Shown here in pieces: positions 6,282 to 12,339 of a stretch of DNA of 15,594 nt (position 1 is the stretch's first letter; every line of letters starts with the position of its first letter). The translations under genes were made by a program, and so were the position numbers. The stretch is from JBHIFB01 sp046760905 (GTDB lineage: Bacteria > Gemmatimonadota > CAZMKB01). The stretch spans positions 1 through 15,594 of the forward strand of contig JBHIFB010000070.1 in NCBI GenBank assembly GCA_046760905.1, read 5' to 3'. The notes below the pieces were generated by a model. That model ran no database searches and was not told where the DNA came from. It was given only the letters and a program-made list of their open reading frames with translations.

Positions 6282-7412
6282 ATGACAGACAAGAAAGCAG
6301 ACCTGGCAGGACCGGGAATAGGTTCTTATGAGGAGCTGGAAAAGATCCTGCCGGATGATTACAAGCCGCTGCTTAATCCGAAAGAGAGGATGAAAGCCCT
6401 CTTTTCGATTAAAAATTATATCGAAGAGAATCTGTGCAAGGAACTCAACCTGATGATGGTTCAAGTTCCCCTCATTGTTGATGTGAAAAGCGGTGTGAAC
6501 GACATGCTGGACAGGGACGGCTCACGCACCCCGATACAGTTTCACATCTCTAATGATCATGATAAAAATCCGATTGACGCACAGGTTGTACAGGCAGCAA
6601 CCAAGTGGAAGCGCATCGCGTTGAAGCAGTTCGACATAGGAGTGGGAGAGGGCATATGCACGGACATGAAGGCGGTACGTAAGGATTACTTCCTCGACCA
6701 CGACCACAGCTGCTACGTGGATCAATGGGATTGGGAGAAGGTGATAACACCCGAGCAACGAAACCTGGACTACCTGACGGATACGGTTAAGAGGATATGG
6801 AAAGTCATACGCGGCGCCGGTGAATATGCCAGAGAACTCTTCCCGCAACTGAAAACGGATAAATATCCTGACTTCCCCGAAGAACTCACTTTTCTGCATG
6901 CCGAGGACATCCTTGACATGTATCCCGACCTTCCTCGCAAACAGCGCGAGTCAAAGGTGCTGCAGGAGTACCCTGCAATTTTTATATACGGAATCGGCTG
7001 GGTACTCAAGGACGGTTACCCACACGAGATGAGAGCGGCGGACTACGACGACTGGGTTACGGAAACCACCTCAACCGATGGCAGACCCATGCATGGCCTG
7101 AACGGGGACATACTGGTCTGGAACCCGGTTACCAGACGCCGCCATGAGCTTACCTCTATGGGAATACGCGTCACCAAGGAAACGCTAAAGAAGCAGCTGG
7201 AACTCTCTGGACAGCTCGATTTCCTTGAGCTGCCATATCACCGGATGATTTTAAACGACGAGATCCCACTCAGCATAGGTGGAGGGATCGGACAATCACG
7301 AACGTATATGTACCTCCTTAGAACGGCTCATCTGGGAGAGGTGAGTGTCACGGTTTGGCCACAGGTACTGAAGGACATGTGCGCAAAGAGAAACATACAC
7401 GTTCTGGAATGA
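6282..7412 (+). CDS. asnA: Aspartate-ammonia ligase (asparagine synthetase A)
   Basis: 376 residues. It makes asparagine from aspartate, ammonia and ATP (giving AMP and pyrophosphate) in the cytoplasm; the fold is that of class II aminoacyl-tRNA synthetases. Family segments are in order: VQVPLIVDVKSGVNDMLD near the N-terminus, the KWKRIALKQF helix, GEGICTDMKAVRKD, YVDQWDWEKVI (D147, W149, W151), and near the C-terminus GGGIGQSR (333-340), the motif-3-like arginine region, followed by LLRTAHLGEVSVTVWP. The ATG has a strong AAGGAGG at 6265-6271. It is longer than the roughly 330-residue E. coli enzyme; extra sequence lies mainly in the middle (about 195-265), including a predicted helical region around the FPQLKTDKYPDFPEEL stretch. 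It has its own promoter and is followed by a minus-strand gene. Confidence 0.96.
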   Translation: MTDKKADLAGPGIGSYEELEKILPDDYKPLLNPKERMKALFSIKNYIEENLCKELNLMMVQVPLIVDVKSGVNDMLDRDGSRTPIQFHISNDHDKNPIDAQVVQAATKWKRIALKQFDIGVGEGICTDMKAVRKDYFLDHDHSCYVDQWDWEKVITPEQRNLDYLTDTVKRIWKVIRGAGEYARELFPQLKTDKYPDFPEELTFLHAEDILDMYPDLPRKQRESKVLQEYPAIFIYGIGWVLKDGYPHEMRAADYDDWVTETTSTDGRPMHGLNGDILVWNPVTRRRHELTSMGIRVTKETLKKQLELSGQLDFLELPYHRMILNDEIPLSIGGGIGQSRTYMYLLRTAHLGEVSVTVWPQVLKDMCAKRNIHVLE

Positions 7413-7446
7413 ATAGATTACGGATGGTAGTTGAGTAAGAGTACCA

Positions 7447-7480
7447 GGCGTGAACTTTCACTATCCCACGCCCGTGTTTT
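7447..7480 (+). terminator. Possible weak terminator after asnA
   Basis: GGCGTG (7447-7452) can pair with CACGCC (7467-7472) across a 14-base loop, with TTTT at 7477-7480. The stem is short and the T-run modest, so this is only a candidate. It works only in the plus direction, which fits asnA. Confidence 0.3.
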
Positions 7481-7495
7481 AAAAATCCGCTATTG

Positions 7496-7813
7496 CTATC
7501 CCCTGCCTTTTTTAAGCTCCCTCCCGAGCTTATCCTCCACCGACTTCACCTTCCCCCTTATCCTCCCCCTCGCTCCCTTCCTGTAATCGATCTTTATCCC
7601 AACAGAAATCCTTGAGCAGTCTGTTCTCATTGCCTCGAAGCACTCCTTCACAACTCCCATCACTTCATCCCATTCGCCTTCTATCACGGTGCCCATCGAA
7701 TGGAATTCGTAATCCAGACCGCTCTTATCAACTATGTCGAGAGATCTCATCACATACTCGCTTATGCTCTCTCCCACTCCGAGTGGGCTCATGCTAAACT
7801 CAAGCAGTACCAT
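7496..7813 (-). CDS. MTH1187/DUF77 family thiamine-binding-type protein
   Basis: 105 residues, the usual length of this small ferredoxin-like alpha/beta family. It opens with VLLEFSMSPLGVGESISEYVMRSLDIV and continues with LDYEFHSMGTVIEGEWDEVMGVVKEC, both highly characteristic (LDY.....GT.IEGEWDEV). Structures from this family bind thiamine or related compounds at a dimer interface; whether this one transports, stores or senses its ligand is unknown. The C-terminus is strongly basic (KGARGRIRGKVKSVEDKLGRELKKGRG). ATG 7813 is preceded by GGAGGTGA (7822-7815), closely spaced. It is divergent from rtcA, with a 145-base shared regulatory interval, and convergent with asnA. No TPP riboswitch is evident in its leader. 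Confidence 0.9.
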   Translation of the reverse strand: MVLLEFSMSPLGVGESISEYVMRSLDIVDKSGLDYEFHSMGTVIEGEWDEVMGVVKECFEAMRTDCSRISVGIKIDYRKGARGRIRGKVKSVEDKLGRELKKGRG

Positions 7814-7843
7814 TTCACCTCCGCTGGTTGACTATAACAAAAG

Positions 7844-7863
7844 CTACATGTAGAATCTATAAT
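7844..7863. promoter_or_regulatory. Palindrome and -10 box between divergent genes
   Basis: CTACATGTAG (7844-7853) is a perfect 10-bp palindrome. It lies just upstream of a perfect -10 hexamer TATAAT (7858-7863) reading toward rtcA; the matching -35 region (around 7835-7840) is weak. A weak promoter with a symmetric site in its spacer suggests a regulated start and a possible operator. On the other strand TATAGT (7835-7830) could serve the thiamine-binding gene. Confidence 0.45.
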
Positions 7864-7888
7864 GGTCAAGTACGAACTGTTCACACAT

Positions 7889-7916
7889 TTGCATGGATCT
7901 ACCAACATCCATGCAA
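7889..7916 (+). repeat. Perfect 10-bp hairpin in the rtcA leader
   Basis: TTGCATGGAT (7889-7898) and ATCCATGCAA (7907-7916) pair perfectly around the 8-base loop CTACCAAC. The hairpin lies about 25 bases after the -10 box and 42 bases before the preferred rtcA start codon. No T-run follows it, so it is a leader structure or a DNA-binding site rather than a terminator. Confidence 0.7.
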
Positions 7917-7944
7917 GGCTCTTACCACCGCGGATTAGACTCTG

Positions 7945-7950
7945 AAAGGA
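7945..7950 (+). promoter_or_regulatory. Ribosome binding site that sets the rtcA start
   Basis: AAAGGA lies 8 bases before ATG 7959, which opens MGWVSIDGSYGEGGGQ, the normal N-terminus of RtcA. The in-frame ATG at 7893 lies inside the hairpin stem, has no ribosome site, and would add 22 residues foreign to the family. Confidence 0.7.
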
Positions 7951-7958
7951 TTTCAAAG

Positions 7959-8960
7959 ATGGGCTGGGTGAGCATAGATGGATCTTACGGTGAGGGTGGA
8001 GGTCAGATCCTTCGTTCATCCCTCACCATGAGCGCCATCACCGGAAAGCCGGTGCGAATAAGCAATATAAGGGCGGGGAGAAAAGTTCCTGGCCTCGCCC
8101 CTCAGCATCTTGCCGCAGTTCGCGTTATTTCATCCCTCTTCGGCGCAGAGGTCCAGGGGGATCAGTTAGGCTCCACCGAGGTTTCATTTCGTCCCGGAAA
8201 ACCCTCGGCCGGTTCATATGTGTTCGATGTTGGGACTGCCGGTTCCGTTACGCTGGTTCTGCAGACCATCCTCCCGGCGACTCTTCTTCTGGGATTGAGG
8301 AGGCAGTGGGTGATCACAGGAGGGACAGACGTTCCATGGAGCCCCTCGAGCACTTACTTCCAGGAGATATACTGTCATACACTCTCTCGATTGGGATACG
8401 GGGTTGAGGCCAATGTCGTGTCCCATGGTTTCTATCCAAAGGGAGGGGGAACGATTGAGTTAAAAACCACCGGCAGCAACCTGTCACAGCGCATCGATTT
8501 CTCAGAGAAGGGTGAAGTTACAAGCATAGAGCTTCATAGCGTCGCTTCTGAATCGCTAAGAGGTGCAAAGGTGGCGGAGAGGCAGATCGAGGGATTTAAA
8601 ACTTATATCGAGGATGTAGATATAAGAAGAATAGAATATGTGAAATCGAGGAGCACAGGGACTTTCATCTTCGCCAGGGCAGTCTACCGTAACACGGTGC
8701 TGGGTGCCACATGTCTCGGTAAGAAGGGTTTGCCGGCCGAGGAAGTAGGGAAATCCTGCGCGCATGAGCTTCTGGCTGAGATGGATGGAGAAGGGACGGT
8801 TGACATCTATATGAGCGATCAGATCCTTCCCTATCTCGTATATCAGGGTGGGACTGTGAAGGTGAGACAGATAACAGACCACCTTACCACTAATGCTTAT
8901 GTCCTGGGAGAATTCGGCTACGACCTCACCATTGAGCCGCCCTCAGTGAAATTCGGGTAG
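7959..8960 (+). CDS. rtcA: RNA 3'-terminal phosphate cyclase
   Basis: 333 residues, close to the E. coli enzyme. It converts an RNA 3'-phosphate to a 2',3'-cyclic phosphate using ATP through an enzyme-AMP intermediate, in the cytoplasm. The N-terminus IDGSYGEGGGQILRSSLTMS is the RtcA signature, followed by GRKVPGLAPQHLAAV, then AGSVTLVLQTILPATLL and GGTDVPWSPSSTYFQEI. The nucleophilic histidine should be H308 in TDHLTTNAYVLGEF, matching the position of E. coli His309. No rtcB ligase and no RtcR-type regulator gene are in the window. The gene stands alone, divergent from the thiamine-binding gene, and ends 27 bases before the convergent phosphatase. Start chosen at ATG 7959 because of the ribosome site and the family N-terminus. 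Confidence 0.96.
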   Translation: MGWVSIDGSYGEGGGQILRSSLTMSAITGKPVRISNIRAGRKVPGLAPQHLAAVRVISSLFGAEVQGDQLGSTEVSFRPGKPSAGSYVFDVGTAGSVTLVLQTILPATLLLGLRRQWVITGGTDVPWSPSSTYFQEIYCHTLSRLGYGVEANVVSHGFYPKGGGTIELKTTGSNLSQRIDFSEKGEVTSIELHSVASESLRGAKVAERQIEGFKTYIEDVDIRRIEYVKSRSTGTFIFARAVYRNTVLGATCLGKKGLPAEEVGKSCAHELLAEMDGEGTVDIYMSDQILPYLVYQGGTVKVRQITDHLTTNAYVLGEFGYDLTIEPPSVKFG

Positions 8961-8987
8961 TGAGGTGTCTTTTACTACTATATGCTC

Positions 8988-11084
8988 TCATTCGAGGATA
9001 ATCGGCTTCGAATAAATCTCCCAGTTTCCACTGGAATTATCCTGCCAGGTGAGATGGAAATTGCCACCCCAGGAATCCACTCTTGGATGGACGCTGAAAC
9101 CGCTCGTCGTCGTCTCCCTCATGAATTCCCCCCAGGAAGAGCCTCCGTTCAGGCTGCGCCTGGAATATATTTCTCCAATCCCATCCCTGTAATCCTCCCA
9201 CACCACAACCAGAGTGTCTCCGCTCACGGCGATGTCAGGGTTCCATGCAACCATATTCTCTTCGCTTATTAATGAAGGATCAGTGAATGAATCAATCCCG
9301 TCAATGCTCATCCTGTGGTAAACACCAGCCAACCCGTCAGTTAAATCGTTCCATATAACATGCACTATGCCATTACCGACTCCAAGGGATGGCCTGAATG
9401 AGCCTGTGGAATCGGGATCGATTCTCCACAACAGTTCTACTGAACCAGTACTCCGATCAAGCGAAAGATAGTATATTGTGCCACTGCTCAGGGTGTTTTT
9501 TTCCACAATGTAATAGACATTGTGGCTGTCCATCGCTACATCGTGTGAGGTGAAATACTCGTTAGTAATCAGCTGGTTCTTATGATAATCCAACACTGTG
9601 CTGAAAGAATTCCCGCCATCGGTACTCTCTTTGGCAACAAACCATGATTCCACCACCCAGTCGAGTTGTATCTCAGCGCTGTCCAGGGCCGCACGTGGGG
9701 GGTTCAGAATAATCGTCCTCCATACAGACGAATAATCGAATATCGGTGTGGGGGTGCTCCAGCCGACTCCATTCGTGCTTGTAGAATAAGCCACAAACCA
9801 CCTGTACGTCCTGAATCCAAGTTGATCTGTATACCCATAGTAGCCATTAACTGTGGCAATCAGCCCTGCGCTTTCCGACCAGCTGATATCTCCCCGGTAT
9901 ACGGTTCCATCAACCTGGCCATTCTCGAATAACGTCTCCGGAGATGACCAGGTGCTTCCTCCATCATTACTGTTCGATATGAGTATCCTCCGGTTCTCAT
10001 TCTGCGAGGTAGGATCCTCCTCTGACCAGAGGATATAAATACTTGTATCGGTAACCGCAACCGAAGGGAACAGAGAGGCTGAGCTAGTGTTACTCACATT
10101 GGTGGGTGAAGGCATCGATCCGGTGAGGGTAGCTTTGGTCTGAGTGAGTTCCTTCCTGGTGGACACCTCTAAGAACATATCCTGCATAACCCTTCCTTCT
10201 GCGAATGGTGTATCAAATCCCATTAGCTCACCAATAGTAGGAGCGATGTCAATGAATGTCCTCACATCCTCAACGACCTTACCATCTTTTATATCAGGGC
10301 CCAGAGCTATGAAAAAGCAACTCCTGTCACCGTGAGTGCCTAGACCATGGTGTTTGTAACCTCCATTCGGATCATCGATCCTTCCATGATCTGTAGTGAT
10401 GAAAAGCGTGACATTCCCTGCATAGAAATCATCGGTCTGGAGGTAATTGTAAAGCTCGAAGATGAGCGAATCAGCTACCTGTATGGCAGTTGTATACTCT
10501 TCGTATGTGCCCACATGGCCCCGCACATCCACATCCTTAAAGTTTATCAACATGAGTCTTGGATGGTAATCTCCGAGAACATCCAACAGGACATCGAAGG
10601 TAGTGGTGTCATGTCCGATATCCATCAAAGACATTGTAGCATAGTCTGGTCCATATGCAGGGTGGAGGCTGTAGTCACAGGTGTTCAGATTCCTCTTGCC
10701 TGAAACGATCCAGACCGAATCGGCGGGGATACCAGATGAGGATCTGAAATATTCAAATACCGTTGGGTATCGAGAGCGGAAAGAAGAAAGAAGGAGTCCG
10801 TGGTTGTTTACCATGTCGGTCCGTACACCGGAAAGAAGGACCTGGTGGCCGGGGGTTGTGCCGGTTCGAACCATTGTATAGAAGTTGGTATAAATAGTGC
10901 CCAGCGGCCTGAGGTCGTTCCAGATATGCGGTATGTATGCGTGGGTCGAATCCTCGAATGCCTCTTGGTTTCTCATTCCATCGATTATGACGAGTAAGAG
11001 GGAGTTGGTGTTGTAGGACCAAACATCTGTTGTGAAAACAAGACTTATCAAAGCGAGATAAGCCAGCAGAGTGTATACTCTCAT
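8988..11084 (-). CDS. Exported alkaline-phosphatase-superfamily protein with Asp-box repeats
   Basis: 698 residues from ATG 11084. A signal peptide (MRVYTLLAYLALISLVFTTDVWS) is followed by a phosphodiesterase/sulfatase-like domain to about residue 310. Metal-binding and catalytic residues visible are D35 (LLLVIIDGMR), the nucleophile threonine in TGTTPGH (T76 or T77), D186 and H190 (DVRGH), D232 and H233 (TTDHGR), and H251 (GTHGDR). The C-terminal half carries sialidase/BNR-like Asp boxes: SNDGGSTW, STDGGNSF, SIDGIDSF and SLNGGSSW, with strands such as VHVIWNDL and LVVVWEDY, so it is likely a beta-propeller for binding or presentation. Substrate is unknown; candidates are phosphodiesters, phosphate esters or sulfate esters. 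The frame could start at 11132, but the -10 box covers that codon. A GAGGA site (11094-11090) precedes the ATG pair at 11087 and 11084. Confidence 0.88.
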   Translation of the reverse strand: MRVYTLLAYLALISLVFTTDVWSYNTNSLLLVIIDGMRNQEAFEDSTHAYIPHIWNDLRPLGTIYTNFYTMVRTGTTPGHQVLLSGVRTDMVNNHGLLLSSFRSRYPTVFEYFRSSSGIPADSVWIVSGKRNLNTCDYSLHPAYGPDYATMSLMDIGHDTTTFDVLLDVLGDYHPRLMLINFKDVDVRGHVGTYEEYTTAIQVADSLIFELYNYLQTDDFYAGNVTLFITTDHGRIDDPNGGYKHHGLGTHGDRSCFFIALGPDIKDGKVVEDVRTFIDIAPTIGELMGFDTPFAEGRVMQDMFLEVSTRKELTQTKATLTGSMPSPTNVSNTSSASLFPSVAVTDTSIYILWSEEDPTSQNENRRILISNSNDGGSTWSSPETLFENGQVDGTVYRGDISWSESAGLIATVNGYYGYTDQLGFRTYRWFVAYSTSTNGVGWSTPTPIFDYSSVWRTIILNPPRAALDSAEIQLDWVVESWFVAKESTDGGNSFSTVLDYHKNQLITNEYFTSHDVAMDSHNVYYIVEKNTLSSGTIYYLSLDRSTGSVELLWRIDPDSTGSFRPSLGVGNGIVHVIWNDLTDGLAGVYHRMSIDGIDSFTDPSLISEENMVAWNPDIAVSGDTLVVVWEDYRDGIGEIYSRRSLNGGSSWGEFMRETTTSGFSVHPRVDSWGGNFHLTWQDNSSGNWEIYSKPIILE

Positions 11085-11130
11085 CATGATCCTCAGATAG
11101 TGTATGCAAGAAGTGTCTAAATTTCTTAAC

Positions 11131-11159
11131 ATAATAGCACAATTTGCCGGTTTTGTAAA
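11131..11159 (-). promoter_or_regulatory. Promoter for the phosphatase gene
   Basis: Read on the minus strand, TTTACA (11159-11154) and TATTAT (11136-11131) are separated by 17 bp, each with five of six consensus matches. Transcription should start near 11124, about 40 bases before the start codon. The -10 box overlaps the upstream in-frame ATG at 11132, which argues against that start. Confidence 0.65.
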
Positions 11160-11171
11160 GTGGCAGTTGCC

Positions 11172-11210
11172 GAAAATATTCGATTGAGCGACGGAAAGCT
11201 TGATATTTTC
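11172..11210. repeat. 8-bp inverted repeat between two minus-strand genes
   Basis: GAAAATAT (11172-11179) and ATATTTTC (11203-11210) are perfect complements separated by 23 bases. The stem is AT-rich and lies after the dehydrogenase gene and just upstream of the phosphatase promoter. It may be a weak transcription end or an operator; no T-run beyond the stem is present. Confidence 0.35.
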
Positions 11211-11321
11211 CCTGATTCATCGAGTGACAACTATCAGATTCAATATGGATTATCGTATGGAACGGAGTATCAGCGGGATTTGACTGAACAAGGCAGATGA
11301 TTGGCGGTAGAAGTTGAAAGT

Positions 11322-12335
11322 TCACATCTCGATTGGAATGCCCCTCTTCCCCAGGGAGAGCTGAGCAGCTTCTATAACCCTCACAACTCTGACTCCGCTC
11401 TCCGCATCCGTTAATGGCCTCTCCCCCCTTCTAACGCAGTTAATGAAGTGCTCACATTCGACACGGAGAGGTTCTTTCATGTCGATGCGGGGAATCATAA
11501 TATCTCCATCTCTGAGAGTCAAATACTCTCCGTATGAACCGTACTCCGGTGGCCTGTCGATGCCCTTGTCGTATATCCGTATCTTCTCCGATGCCAGAAC
11601 ATCATCGAAGACGGCCATCTTTCTACTGCCGACCACCGTGAGCTTCCTCTCCTTGTGTGGATCGAGCCAGCTCAGCTGTACCTGGGCCATCTTGCGGTCA
11701 GGGAATTTCATGTGAAGAAAAACAACGTCTTCTATGCCATCTTGAAGATAACATTCCCCCGTTGCCGTGACCGTTTCGGGCTCCTCCCCAAGAAGATAGA
11801 GAATGACAGAAACATCGTGTGGTGCGAATGACCACAGGGCATTCTCATCCTTTCGAATTCTGCCCAGGTTCACGCGCTGCGAGTAGAGGTAATAGACCTC
11901 CCCGAGTTCGCCGTTTGTGATGAGCTCCCTCAATTTCCTCACCGCAGGGTGGTAGATAAGAAGATGCCCGACCATCAACATCACACCTCCGGTACTGGCA
12001 AGATCCTTCAGTTCAGTTGCTTCCTTCATGCTCATGGACATCGGCTTCTCGACGAATACATGTTTGCCAGCCATGAGCGCTTCCCTTGCCTGGGCATGGT
12101 GGAAGACCGCAGGTGTCACGATGACTACGGCATCGACGTCTTTCCGTTCCAGTAAATTCTGGAACTTATCCGTGACTTCTGTATCAGGATACCTCTCAGA
12201 TATGCTTTCGAGGCGGGACCTGTCCTTATCGCATACGATAACGAGCTCGGCATCTTCTATCTCGTAGAAATTTCTGACCAGGTTCTTCCCCCAGTACCCC
12301 GCACCAACGACACCAACTCTTACACCCGCACTCAT
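11322..12335 (-). CDS. Gfo/Idh/MocA family sugar dehydrogenase
   Basis: 337 residues, a standard length. The N-terminal Rossmann domain has VGVVGAGYWGKN with the NAD(P)-binding pattern G11-x-G13-xx-G16. VDAVVIVTPAVFHHAQAREALMAGKHVFVEKP follows, with the catalytic lysine K97 in the EKP motif. The C-terminal domain has APHDVSVILYLLG, where H173 fits the family's catalytic histidine. These enzymes oxidise or reduce sugar hydroxyls, often on nucleotide sugars such as UDP-GlcNAc(A) in glycan assembly; the substrate here cannot be named. Its start lies 4 bases after the stop of the chain-length kinase gene, so it belongs to the polysaccharide operon. It is probably cytoplasmic and supplies a modified sugar precursor. 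The closest functional analogues would be WbpB/WlbA-type dehydrogenases, but this is inference. Confidence 0.9.
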   Translation of the reverse strand: MSAGVRVGVVGAGYWGKNLVRNFYEIEDAELVIVCDKDRSRLESISERYPDTEVTDKFQNLLERKDVDAVVIVTPAVFHHAQAREALMAGKHVFVEKPMSMSMKEATELKDLASTGGVMLMVGHLLIYHPAVRKLRELITNGELGEVYYLYSQRVNLGRIRKDENALWSFAPHDVSVILYLLGEEPETVTATGECYLQDGIEDVVFLHMKFPDRKMAQVQLSWLDPHKERKLTVVGSRKMAVFDDVLASEKIRIYDKGIDRPPEYGSYGEYLTLRDGDIMIPRIDMKEPLRVECEHFINCVRRGERPLTDAESGVRVVRVIEAAQLSLGKRGIPIEM

Positions 12336-12339
12336 GCCA

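Noticed and set aside
7814..7958. TPP riboswitch upstream of the thiamine-binding-type gene.
   Set aside because: I looked for the conserved CUGAGA and ACCCU-type segments on both strands and did not find them.
7893..7958. Longer rtcA reading from ATG 7893.
   Set aside because: The ATG is inside a perfect hairpin stem with no ribosome site, and the family's N-terminal motif begins just after ATG 7959, which has one.
11085..11132. Longer phosphatase reading from ATG 11132.
   Set aside because: A good -10 box overlaps that codon, no ribosome site precedes it, and the added residues would push the signal peptide inward.
10753..11325. 190-codon minus-strand open frame.
   Set aside because: It overlaps the phosphatase gene in another frame and covers its promoter. 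Its translation shows no domain, whereas the phosphatase frame has full catalytic motifs.
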